From positions 1-49,235 of the forward strand of contig QIAJ01000130.1 of assembly GCA_003225495.1 (NCBI GenBank): 49,235 nt of DNA, in the 5' to 3' direction. The stretch comes from Acidobacteriota bacterium (GTDB lineage Bacteria > Acidobacteriota > Terriglobia > Terriglobales > Acidobacteriaceae). The notes beneath the pieces are model-generated. The model saw only the letters and a list, made by a program, of their open reading frames with translations. It was not told the DNA's origin and ran no database searches. Of this stretch, positions 42,430-49,235 are shown piece by piece; position 1 is the stretch's first letter; every line of letters starts with the position of its first letter. A program made the position numbers and the translations under genes.

Positions 42430-42901
42430 ATGGCAACTAATAAATCCACCCGCGGACACGGGACCGTTTACGTTCGTCTCCAGAAAAACTACTGCTTCGC
42501 CTGGTGGCAATAACAATCCCGACGGCATGCGTTTGCGTTTTACCTATGACGAGGAACGTAACTGCTACGTCTGCCGTTTCCGACTCGATAAACGTTACAC
42601 GGGCCCGCCGGGACACTGCCATGGCGGCATTATCGCGACGATACTCGACGAAGCGATGGGTAAAGTGAATAAGTTGCGGCAGGTGGTCGCGCTCACGTCG
42701 GAAATCACGATCAATTATCTGAAACCGGTTCCGCTAAACAAGCCGCTGCGCGTCGAATCCCGCGAAGTGAAAGTGAAAGGACGCCGCCACGTGAATATGG
42801 CCGAAATACTGAATCAAACTGGGGAAGTACTGGCGAGAGGCCGAGGATTATTTATTGCGATCGATCCGCATCAGATGTTCGCGAAGTTTGTCGACCGCTA
42901 A
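42430..42901 (+). CDS. PaaI-type hotdog thioesterase, frameshifted near 42503
   Basis: The main frame encodes a hotdog thioesterase: NPDGMRLRFTYDEERNCYVCRF, then the signature GPPGHCHGGIIATILDEAMG and the beta part SEITINYLKPVPLNKPLRVESREV. The expected N-terminus is in the +1 frame: ATG 42430 gives MATNKSTRGHGTVYVRLQKN, then YCFA, before running into a stop. Adding back two bases at GCCTGGTGG (as GCCTGCGGTGG) would join it into YCFACGGNNNPDG, the usual cysteine-containing entry. The repaired protein is 157 residues. Without repair the gene could only use GTG 42401 or ATG 42527. Either a sequence error or a recent lesion; thioester hydrolysis is inferred. Confidence 0.82.
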
Positions 42902-42905
42902 CTTC

Positions 42906-42931
42906 GTGTAGGACGGACACTCCTGTCCGTC
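42906..42931 (+). repeat. Dispersed hairpin repeat, copy C
   Basis: Just after the thioesterase stop. It begins GTGTAGGACG and folds perfectly as GACGGACA-CTCC-TGTCCGTC. It faces copy D in inverted orientation. Confidence 0.75.
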
Positions 42932-42981
42932 GGCTTTGCAGCTGCTCTTGCTTTTTTTGCCGAAGTAGGCATGAGTCAACA

Positions 42982-43009
42982 GCATCGGACAAGAGTGTCC
43001 GACCCACAC
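42982..43009 (-). repeat. Dispersed hairpin repeat, copy D (inverted relative to copy C)
   Basis: On the minus strand it reads GTGTGGGTCGGACACTC and so on, folding as TCGGACA-CTCT-TGTCCGA. Copies C and D are complementary over about 28 bases and could fold together across a 50-base loop between the convergent thioesterase and pdxR genes. Confidence 0.75.
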
Positions 43010-43022
43010 CACACAAACAGCA

Positions 43023-44492
43023 TCAAGCCCGTAGCAACGCCGCTAACTCTTCCACTCCGCGGCGTAGCTCACGTGGCTCGACGGCCGCAAATCCCAACAC
43101 GATTCCGTTTCCGCGCACCCGACCATAGGCATAGTGCTGAAGGGGAATGACCTCGACATCCTTTTTTGCGGCTGCGGCGGCAATGTCCTCTGCAACATTT
43201 CCTTCCGGCAACCATCCGATGGTCTGCAATCCCGCCTCGACATTTGAGATTTCCACCAGGCCATCTAACTTTTCCCGCGCACCTTTCAGCAGAACGCCCA
43301 ACCGTTCGGCATACACTTCGCGCATGCGGCGAATATGCCTCGCAAAGTGTCCTTCGCGGATGAAATCGCAGAGAACCGCCTGTCCGAGAAGCGGTGGATG
43401 ATGCGTGCTGACCGACTGCGCCGCAGCGAAAACGTCCACCATCTCAGAGGGAACAACAAGGTACCCGAGTCTCATGGCGGGAAACATGACCGCACTGAAG
43501 CTGCCGCCGAAGATGACGACTCCGGCGCGGTCCAGACCCTGAAGCGCAGGCACGGGTCGCCCGGAGTAGCGATATTCGCTGTCGTAGTCGTCTTCGAAAA
43601 TCACTACGCCGGCTTTGCGCGCCCATTCCAATAACGCCAATCGCCGCCGAAGACTCATCGTTACGCCCAGCGGAAATTGATGCGCGGGCGTGGCATACAC
43701 CAGTTTGGGACGCGGCCAGCGGCGCAGGCCACGTGCGAGGTCCAGCCCCTCGGCGTCCACCGGTACCCCACAAATCTTCGCGCCCGCCGCGTGCAGCACC
43801 GCAGCGGCTCCTGGATACCCCGGCTCTTCCATCCAAGCCTGGTCTCCCGCATTGAGAAAAAGTCGCGCGGTGCGATCAAGTCCCTCCTGCGCGCCGGAAA
43901 CGATCAGCACCTGATCGGCGGTACATTTGACTCCGCGTGAAGTGTTCAGATATTCGGCGACCGCCTCGCGTAACGGCCGATAACCCAAGGTTTCACCGCC
44001 CGCCAGTAATCGGGCCGATGCCTTGCGCAGGCGTCGTGCGGCCACCTGCGCCCATAGGGTCGTCGGAAAAAGATCCAGCGCCGCCTGGTTGGGGCGGAAT
44101 GCTTTCACGGGATGCCTGGCCCGTGAGCGAAACGGCTGCAAGCGCCGAGCGTACGCCGACAACACAATGCGGCGATGCTTCAGTCTCCCTTCCTCCCGTA
44201 GACCCCGCACTTGCAGAAGTTGCTCGGGCAGTACCGTGCTCACATAAGTTCCTGAACCCGTCCGTCCCTCGACATACCCTTCCGATATCAGCTGTTCAAA
44301 CGCCATCACGATCGTGCTGCGCGAGAGTCCGTAGGCCTCCGCAAGATCACGCGTAGCCGGCAGCCGTGCTCCCGGATGCAGCCGTCGTTCGAGGATCGCC
44401 CCCCGCAGCTGTTCATACAGCCAACGATAAAGCGAAGAACCCGCCCTAGGTGCAGGCAGACTTAGCGGCAAGGATGACGTCTGGCGTGGCAT
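43023..44492 (-). CDS. pdxR: MocR-type PLP-responsive regulator of pyridoxal phosphate synthesis
   Basis: A 489-residue MocR/PdxR protein: an N-terminal GntR winged helix (about 20-85; LPATRDLAEAYGLSRSTIVMAFEQLI) and an aminotransferase-fold domain (about 130-485). PLP-site motifs are mostly intact: ATPAHQFPLGV, FEDDYDSEYRYSG (D301-D302-Y303) and the phosphate-side RLGY. However, the segment normally reading GTFSK is GSFSA, so the Schiff-base lysine position is A334 (codon 43491-43493). It is divergent from pdxS with 124 bases between, where MocR-like sites lie, so it very likely controls pdxST. The name follows from that context. Confidence 0.9.
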   Translation of the reverse strand: MPRQTSSLPLSLPAPRAGSSLYRWLYEQLRGAILERRLHPGARLPATRDLAEAYGLSRSTIVMAFEQLISEGYVEGRTGSGTYVSTVLPEQLLQVRGLREEGRLKHRRIVLSAYARRLQPFRSRARHPVKAFRPNQAALDLFPTTLWAQVAARRLRKASARLLAGGETLGYRPLREAVAEYLNTSRGVKCTADQVLIVSGAQEGLDRTARLFLNAGDQAWMEEPGYPGAAAVLHAAGAKICGVPVDAEGLDLARGLRRWPRPKLVYATPAHQFPLGVTMSLRRRLALLEWARKAGVVIFEDDYDSEYRYSGRPVPALQGLDRAGVVIFGGSFSAVMFPAMRLGYLVVPSEMVDVFAAAQSVSTHHPPLLGQAVLCDFIREGHFARHIRRMREVYAERLGVLLKGAREKLDGLVEISNVEAGLQTIGWLPEGNVAEDIAAAAAKKDVEVIPLQHYAYGRVRGNGIVLGFAAVEPRELRRGVEELAALLRA

Positions 44493-44540
44493 AAGTGGTA
44501 TGGAAGAAACGTACTAAATGGACATATCAAGGATACCATT
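44493..44540. promoter_or_regulatory. Putative PdxR operator: repeated RTGGNNAT-like sites
   Basis: Three related sites lie between the divergent genes: AAGTGGTAT (44493-44501) and AAATGGACAT (44516-44525) in direct orientation, and AATGGTATCC on the minus strand (44540-44531). MocR regulators bind spaced direct repeats plus an inverted copy, so these are good candidates. They begin immediately upstream of the pdxR start codon, so binding would also repress pdxR. Confidence 0.5.
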
Positions 44541-44550
44541 CTCCGCCTTA

Positions 44551-44568
44551 TGATCTAGAGGTAGATCA
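44551..44568. promoter_or_regulatory. Short perfect hairpin in the pdxS leader
   Basis: TGATCTA (44551-44557) pairs with TAGATCA (44562-44568) across GAGG. It sits between the putative operator and the pdxS ribosome binding site (GAGGAG). Function unknown. Confidence 0.4.
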
Positions 44569-44616
44569 GTCCATAGTCTCTGGGACGTCCGCCGTCCCTT
44601 TCTGAGGAGAGCGTAT

Positions 44617-45537
44617 ATGTCGAAGAACAATGGCCACAGCACCAGCCCTCGCCTGAAAACAGGCCTTGCCGAAATGCTCAAAGGCGGCGTCATCATGGAC
44701 GTCACTACCGCACAACAGGCTGAAATCGCCCAGAAGGCCGGCGCTGTCGCAGTCATGGCGCTGGAACGCGTCCCGGCGCAGATTCGCGCTGAGGGCGGCG
44801 TGGCTCGCATGGCTTCGCCGAAGATCATTCGCGAAATCATGGCGACCGCCGACATCCCGGTCATGGCCAAGTGCCGCATCGGCCACTTCGCAGAGGCGCA
44901 GATCCTGCAGGAGTTGGGCGTCGATTACATCGACGAATCCGAAGTCCTCACGCCCGCCGACGAAGCCCATCACGTCGACAAGCACGCCTTCACTGTTCCC
45001 TTTGTATGTGGCGCTCGCAACCTGGGAGAAGCCCTGCGTCGGATTGCCGAAGGCGCGGCCATGATCCGTACTAAGGGCGAAGCCGGCACGGGCGACGTCG
45101 TCCACGCCGTGAAGCACATTCGCCAGATCGTACAGGAGATGAAAATTCTCACCGTACTCGGCGAAGAAGAACTCTACGCCAAAGCCAAGGAACATCAGGC
45201 TCCATACGAATTGGTAAGAATCGTCGCGCGCGACGGAAAGCTGCCGGTTCCGAATTTCTCTGCTGGCGGAATAGCCACCCCGGCTGACGCATCCCTCGTG
45301 ATGCAGCTCGGCGCAGAAGCCGTATTCGTCGGTTCCGGAATCTTCATGAAAAATTCAACCGAGTTTGCTGATCCGGTCGAAGCAGAGAAGCGGGCCCGCG
45401 CCATCGTAAAGGCGGCGACGCACTTCAACGATCCTAAAGTCTTACTTGAGGTCAGCGAAGATCTGGTCGGCGCGATGAAGGGCCTGGCCATCTCAGGGCT
45501 CGACGAAGCGCACATGCTGCAGACCAGGGGTTGGTAG
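44617..45537 (+). CDS. pdxS: Pyridoxal 5'-phosphate synthase, lyase subunit
   Basis: A 306-residue TIM-barrel enzyme that builds PLP from ribose 5-phosphate, glyceraldehyde 3-phosphate and the ammonia from PdxT. D28 lies in IMDVTT, K85 in [14 protein letters not shown] and K153 in [13 protein letters not shown], matching the conserved Asp and two active-site lysines. [18 protein letters not shown] and the phosphate loop [29 protein letters not shown] are fully conserved. ATG 44617 has GAGGAG at 44604-44609. It is transcribed with pdxT. Confidence 0.98.
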   Translation: MSKNNGHSTSPRLKTGLAEMLKGGVIMDVTTAQQAEIAQKAGAVAVMALERVPAQIRAEGGVARMASPKIIREIMATADIPVMAKCRIGHFAEAQILQELGVDYIDESEVLTPADEAHHVDKHAFTVPFVCGARNLGEALRRIAEGAAMIRTKGEAGTGDVVHAVKHIRQIVQEMKILTVLGEEELYAKAKEHQAPYELVRIVARDGKLPVPNFSAGGIATPADASLVMQLGAEAVFVGSGIFMKNSTEFADPVEAEKRARAIVKAATHFNDPKVLLEVSEDLVGAMKGLAISGLDEAHMLQTRGW

Positions 45538-45547
45538 ATCAGAAAAC

Positions 45548-45616
45548 GTCGTTGGGTCGTTAGTCGCTTGTCGTTCGGGCGATGGCCTACCTGCTACGAC
45601 CAACGACTAGGCCATC
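45548..45616. repeat. Nested inverted repeats between pdxS and pdxT
   Basis: GTCGTTGGGTCG (45548-45559) pairs with CGACCAACGAC (45597-45607) with one bulge, and GATGGCCTA (45581-45589) pairs exactly with TAGGCCATC (45608-45616). The pairings overlap in space, so alternative folds are possible. It covers most of the 90-base gap before the pdxT start. Confidence 0.6.
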
Positions 45617-45627
45617 GACTGCCGTTT

Positions 45628-46191
45628 ATGAAAATTGGAGTCCTAGCTCTGCAAGGCGATTTCGATGCCCACCGCAAGCGCCTCGAAGAACTCGGCGCGG
45701 AAGTCGTTCTCGTGAAAAAGCCCGAGCAACTCGACGACATAGCAGGACTGGTAATTCCCGGCGGCGAGTCGAGCACGTTTCTCAACCTGCTCGGCAAAGA
45801 GGGCTTCGCGAAGCTTAAAGGTTTCGTTCGCATGAAGCCGACATTCGGTACGTGCGCGGGAGCGATCTTGCTTGCGAACGAGGTTGAGAATCCGAAGCAA
45901 GTCGGACTGGGCGCGCTCGACATCACCATCCGCCGCAACGCCTACGGCCGCCAGGTGGACAGTTCGATCCGCGAAGGGCAGTTTCTTCACGATCCGATCG
46001 AGATGGTCTTCATCCGCGCGCCCAAGATCGAGCGCTTAGGGAAAGATGTAGAAGTAGTCGCCACCGAAGGCCGCGATCCCGTCATGGTTCGGAAAGGGAA
46101 CACCCTCGCGGCAACCTTTCATCCCGAACTCAGCGACGATTCTCGGATTCATCAATACTTTCTGGACCTGGTTACGAACGGCAAGCATTGA
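45628..46191 (+). CDS. pdxT: Pyridoxal 5'-phosphate synthase, glutaminase subunit
   Basis: A 187-residue class I glutaminase supplying ammonia to PdxS. The triad is C76 in FGTCAGAI, H165 and E167 in TFHPELS. The PGGESSTFLNL loop binds glutamine; LDITIRRNAYGRQVDS and FIRAPKIE are PdxT-specific. ATG 45628 is set by KIGVLALQGDFDAH at the N-terminus. The 90-base gap after pdxS carries inverted repeats that may tune the PdxT:PdxS ratio. Confidence 0.97.
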   Translation: MKIGVLALQGDFDAHRKRLEELGAEVVLVKKPEQLDDIAGLVIPGGESSTFLNLLGKEGFAKLKGFVRMKPTFGTCAGAILLANEVENPKQVGLGALDITIRRNAYGRQVDSSIREGQFLHDPIEMVFIRAPKIERLGKDVEVVATEGRDPVMVRKGNTLAATFHPELSDDSRIHQYFLDLVTNGKH

Positions 46192-46241
46192 TTCGCTTTC
46201 CTCCGTGACCCCTGTGACCTCCGCGGTAGAAGTTTCCGCCG

Positions 46242-48182
46242 CTACTTCAGCAGGAACTCCTTCACGAACATCACCATCGCGTAGAACTGAAAATCCTGAT
46301 TTTTCTTCTTCTGAAATCCGTGTCCTTCATCTTTCGCTAGCAGATACCAAACTGGCCCGCCATTTCCGCGAACTGTTTTCACCATCTGCTCGGATTCCGT
46401 CATCGGAACCCGCGGATCGTTCTTCCCCTGAATCACGAAGATCGGCTTCGTAATATTTTTTGCCTTCGTCAAAGGTGAGATGGCCGCGAGAAACTCCCGC
46501 ACTTTCGGATCGCGTTCATCGCCATATTCCACACGCCGCAGGTCTTGCCGGTATCCGGAAGTATTCTGCAAGAACGAAACCAGGTTTGAAATCCCGACGA
46601 TATCCACCGAGCAGCAGATGCGATCGTTGTAGTTGGTCGCAACCGCCAGCGTCATGAATCCGCCATAACTGCCGCCGGTAATCATCACGCGGCTGGCGTC
46701 GAGATCGGGTTGTGTAGCGATCCAGTCAAGCAGGGAGTTGATGTCCTTGTACGAGCCTTCGCGCAGCAGGCCATTATCGAGCGCCAGAAAGGTCTTGCCG
46801 TAGCCGCTCGATCCACGAACGTTGGGGTAGATCATCGCGACGCCCAGTTCGTTGACGTAATACAGGCTGCGCCCAATGAAATATGGGCGAAATTGTCCCT
46901 CTGGTCCGCCGTGAATGTTGATCATGACGGGCCGCTTGCCCGCAAACCTTGCCGGCGGGCGATAGAGAAACCCGCTGATCGAGCGATCGTCCCAACTTTT
47001 CCAGTGAATGAGATCCGGCTCGCGCACCCCTGAGACATTCGCGCCACCGGTTTCGCTCTCCGTCCAGCGATCGACCTTGCCGGTCTGCGCATCCAGCGAG
47101 TACACGTCGTCCGTGACGCTGGCTGAGTTGAAGTTAAATCCGAGATCGCGACTATTCTTGTGCCACCGTGGGCCGCTGATCACACCGTGCGGCAGTTTCG
47201 GCAATGCAACTTGCTTGCGGGTGGCTGTATCCAGCACATGCAGTACGCCATAGCCATCTTCATTGCTGACGAAAGCGATCTTTTTGCCATCGTCCGACAA
47301 ATCGAATTCGTCGACGTCCCACCGGATGTCACTAGTCAGATAGGTATGCTGCTTCGAAACCAGATCGATGTAAGCCAGGCGGTGGAATTCGCTATCCTTA
47401 TCGGTGGTGGTGTAAAAGCCCTTGCCATCCTTCGAAAACTGGCCGCCGGAATAGGAAATCTTGGTGGGGTTATCGCGCGGAGTAATGGCCGTCTTCTCGC
47501 CGCTGGCCACATCCACGAGCCACAAATAGCTCTCATTTGCAGAGACTTCTTCGAACGCGAGAATCTGCTTGCCGTCTCGCGACCAGTCGAGCGCGTCCCA
47601 GCCACCTCCCTGATTCTTCGCTACCAGGTGATCGGTCTTAGGATCGTCAGGATTCACCGCCCAAAAATCGACATCTTTGCCGGTGCGGCGCGTCGATCCA
47701 TACACGATCCATTTGCCGTCGTGATCCCAGGTCGCGCCGGTGTTCCTTGACTTGCCGTCGGTGAGCAAAGCGATATCGCCGGTCGCGACGTCAAAGCGAT
47801 AAAACTGGTAGAACTCGCCGCCGCCGACATCCTTTCGAAAGATAAAACTCTTCCCATCCCGAGGATTGAATTGCGCTCCGGTCGAAGGCTCCAGAAAAAA
47901 AGTCAGCTGGGTCCGAGCCCCGCCTGGCATTTTCACTTGGTGGATCTGGTAACTGTCGGCGAAGCGCGTCGTGATCAGCATCTCGCGCCGCACGGGATTC
48001 CAACTGGCAAGGTCCGCAGCACGAAAATTGCTATAGCGCTGCGCGCCTTCTACGACCGCCATGGGAACGGGAGGGACACTCTCGACCACTAGGTTTTCGT
48101 TGGGAGCGAAAGTATCGGGCTGCGCGAAGAGCGCAACAGCCCACAGCACGCAGACACAAGAAGAGACAAGAAGCCGTTTCAT
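46242..48182 (-). CDS. Secreted S9 family peptidase (prolyl oligopeptidase type)
   Basis: A 646-residue exported serine peptidase. After a signal peptide (about 1-21, VCVLWAVALFAQ) comes a beta-propeller (about 60-390; PRDGKSFIFRKDVGGGEFYQ, SRDGKQILAFEE, DLSDDGKKIAFVSNEDG) that restricts access to peptides. The alpha/beta-hydrolase domain follows, with the nucleophile in ITGGSYGGFM (about S502), the Asp in GKNDPRVPM and the His in DEGHGF. ATG 48182 has AAGGA upstream and opens the signal peptide. It is monocistronic. Confidence 0.94.
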   Translation of the reverse strand: MKRLLVSSCVCVLWAVALFAQPDTFAPNENLVVESVPPVPMAVVEGAQRYSNFRAADLASWNPVRREMLITTRFADSYQIHQVKMPGGARTQLTFFLEPSTGAQFNPRDGKSFIFRKDVGGGEFYQFYRFDVATGDIALLTDGKSRNTGATWDHDGKWIVYGSTRRTGKDVDFWAVNPDDPKTDHLVAKNQGGGWDALDWSRDGKQILAFEEVSANESYLWLVDVASGEKTAITPRDNPTKISYSGGQFSKDGKGFYTTTDKDSEFHRLAYIDLVSKQHTYLTSDIRWDVDEFDLSDDGKKIAFVSNEDGYGVLHVLDTATRKQVALPKLPHGVISGPRWHKNSRDLGFNFNSASVTDDVYSLDAQTGKVDRWTESETGGANVSGVREPDLIHWKSWDDRSISGFLYRPPARFAGKRPVMINIHGGPEGQFRPYFIGRSLYYVNELGVAMIYPNVRGSSGYGKTFLALDNGLLREGSYKDINSLLDWIATQPDLDASRVMITGGSYGGFMTLAVATNYNDRICCSVDIVGISNLVSFLQNTSGYRQDLRRVEYGDERDPKVREFLAAISPLTKAKNITKPIFVIQGKNDPRVPMTESEQMVKTVRGNGGPVWYLLAKDEGHGFQKKKNQDFQFYAMVMFVKEFLLK

Positions 48183-48374
48183 GCGTACATCCTTAGAGCA
48201 GAAATAAAGAGTCAGCCAAATCTTATGAGCGGGAATCAGCAAGCGTCAATGCGGCGCGCTTCTAACCAGACGAAGACAATGAGGAAGTGTAAGCAGGATT
48301 TATTTGGGAATGGGGGCGCGGACGTTCGGCGCGAAGCGTCAGTCGCTCCGCACCGTCAAATTTTTCACAGGAAT

Positions 48375-48545
48375 CTATTCATTGCTGAGGCGACGACGAA
48401 TCAGGGTCGCCAGTCCAACCAGACCGGCGCCGAGGAGGAACAGAATACTGGGCTGAGGAGCAGTTGAGGCATGTACGGAAGCAGGAGTGGCAAATGATTG
48501 CACAACCGACATCAAGATCAACATTGCGAGGCCAGAAATTCGCAC
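48375..48545 (-). CDS. 56-residue PEP-CTERM-like micro-protein
   Basis: A short frame from GTG 48545 to TAG 48375, with an excellent AAGGAG 7 bases upstream. It contains a signal peptide (ISGLAMLILMSVVQSFATPASVHA, split here as an n-region, a hydrophobic core and an AxA-like cleavage zone near residue 26). Almost at once there follows a PEP-CTERM-like tail: PQPS, a helix (ILFLLGAGLVGLATLI) and RRR. The mature peptide before the tail is only a few residues. PEP-CTERM proteins are sorted and cleaved by exosortase; none is encoded here. It lies 192 bases from the S9 gene. The tail is a clear match in form; PQPS replaces the PEP triplet. Confidence 0.7.
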   Translation of the reverse strand: MRISGLAMLILMSVVQSFATPASVHASTAPQPSILFLLGAGLVGLATLIRRRLSNE

Positions 48546-48577
48546 GGGACAACTCCTTTCGTTGTAGGTATTCGCAA

Positions 48578-48658
48578 GCGATTTTCCAATTGGGGGAGGA
48601 TTCCATCAACTGTTCAAACAAGGCGATTTTCGGGGAAAATCGCTGACATTTTTTGTCA
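48578..48658. promoter_or_regulatory. Three-copy alternative-pairing element and T-rich hairpin upstream of the micro-protein gene
   Basis: GCGATTTTC occurs at 48578-48586 and 48623-48631, and its complement GAAAATCGC at 48635-48643. The last can pair with either of the first two; the nearer pairing leaves a GGG loop. Directly after it TGACA (48644-48648) and TGTCA (48654-48658) form a second hairpin followed by TTTTT on the plus strand. The set sits about 20-100 bases upstream of the micro-protein RBS and upstream of the MFS gene, in a 260-base divergent gap. Confidence 0.55.
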
Positions 48659-48805
48659 TTTTTACGATTTCTTCCGAAGCGTAACCATAAGGCGTGTGCA
48701 GTCCTTTTCACTTTTTGGGCTGTAGTGCCGCGGCGGACGGCCCGTTTCGGTTCATCAAACCATTCCGGTATCCTGTGAGCCATTGATTACTGATCGCGCG
48801 CCAAG

Positions 48806-49235
48806 ATGGAACCTGCTCCCGAACTGGAAATCCGCAGAGTCTCGTTTGCCTCCTACCTCCGGCTACTCGGAGGGAATCGCAACTTTCGACAGCTTTGGGG
48901 CGCGCAGATCGTCAGCGAAATCGGCGACTGGTTTTACACGCTGGCCATATACAACCTGCTCCTGCAACTGACCGGGCGCGCCAGTTCGGTTGGCCTGGCT
49001 CTGGTTTTGCAAGTTCTCCCGCAGACGCTCGTCGGCCCGGCGTCGGGAGTCATCAACGATCGCCTGCGCCGTAAATACGTAATGATCGCCGCCGATTTCG
49101 GCCGCGTGCTGATCGTGCTCTGCATGCTGTTCGTGCGCTCGAAAGAAATGGTCTGGCTGGTGTATCCGCTGCTCGTGGCCGAAACTCTGCTGGCTGCGTT
49201 CTTCGAGCCGGCGCGCAGTTCGGTGATCCCAAACA
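48806..49235 (+). CDS. MFS transporter, N-terminal part (3' end outside window)
   Basis: The frame opens at ATG 48806 and runs off the right edge. The first 143 residues show a cytoplasmic start, GNRNFRQLWGAQIVSEIGDWFYTLAIYNLLLQ as helix 1 and VGLALVLQVLPQTLVGPASGVINDRLRRKYVMIAADFGR, which contains the D-R-x-x-R-type loop between helices 2 and 3 typical of MFS (DHA3-like) exporters. Four helices are visible. Substrate unknown. The RBS is weak. Confidence 0.88.
   Translation, partial: MEPAPELEIRRVSFASYLRLLGGNRNFRQLWGAQIVSEIGDWFYTLAIYNLLLQLTGRASSVGLALVLQVLPQTLVGPASGVINDRLRRKYVMIAADFGRVLIVLCMLFVRSKEMVWLVYPLLVAETLLAAFFEPARSSVIPN

Noticed and set aside
1-49235. CRISPR array, prophage or insertion sequence
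   Set aside because: No regularly spaced repeats, no transposase, integrase or phage structural genes seen in either strand.

Overview
The window looks like a chromosomal piece of an Acidobacteriota genome (Terriglobia/Koribacter-like; inferred from gene content, not from a marker gene). The clues are a Ser/Thr kinase fused to a PD40/WD40-type propeller, a FecR/DUF6600 protein paired with a Sel1-repeat protein, a bacillithiol-type deacetylase, a ctaA-cyoE-ABC cluster, a pdxR/pdxST locus, a tiny PEP-CTERM-like protein and many ECF sigma factors. GC content is moderately high and genes are dense. I see no tRNA, rRNA, CRISPR array, insertion sequence or prophage.

Layout. 1-1829: the C-terminal end of an ECF sigma factor faces an ECF sigma/anti-sigma pair. 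2036-3556: a DUF486 membrane protein, a small CxxC protein and a conserved-TM-helix protein. 3564-10370: a carbohydrate block with an osmolyte-type glycosyltransferase, trehalose synthase, MalQ and a glycogen debranching enzyme. 10478-15724: SDR, DoxX-like protein, then the FecR-Sel1 pair. 16084-21048: secreted proteins, a Rieske oxygenase with a ThuA-like protein, and a secreted helical-repeat-like protein. 21087-24937: an ECF sigma factor coupled to a small membrane protein, divergent from a Ser/Thr kinase gene with two frameshifts. 25045-29508: a probable six-gene operon (secreted protein, GntR regulator, ABC ATPase, ABC permease, two membrane proteins) behind a BlaI/CopY-like operator. 29774-34440: deacetylase and ctaA-cyoE-ABC. 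34585-40749: NAD-type isocitrate dehydrogenase, NrdR, DUF3500, flippase-like protein, lytic transglycosylase, HAD phosphatase, small secreted protein. 40933-46191: inositol-phosphate synthase, a frameshifted thioesterase, pdxR and pdxST. 46242-49235: S9 peptidase, a 56-residue PEP-CTERM-like protein and the start of an MFS transporter.

How the genes work together. The glycosyltransferase, TreS, MalQ and debranching enzyme would interconvert glycogen/maltodextrin, maltose/trehalose and a sugar-glycerate-type osmolyte, next to a mechanosensitive-channel-like membrane protein, so an osmotic-stress role is likely. PdxS and PdxT make pyridoxal phosphate and the divergent MocR-type regulator probably controls them. 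CtaA and CyoE make heme A for a cytochrome oxidase.

Two themes deserve attention. First, three genes (Sel1 protein, kinase, thioesterase) are interrupted by four small indels in or beside short repeats, while the reading frames on both sides are well conserved; sequencing or assembly error is the simplest explanation, recent decay the alternative. Second, there are several unexplained regulatory structures: a MocR regulator whose PLP-binding lysine position is alanine, a three-copy alternative-pairing element before the PEP-CTERM-like micro-gene, a TGTAGT/ACTACA operator, a dispersed hairpin repeat with compensatory changes, and a perfect 10-bp inverted repeat before the gene at 19618.
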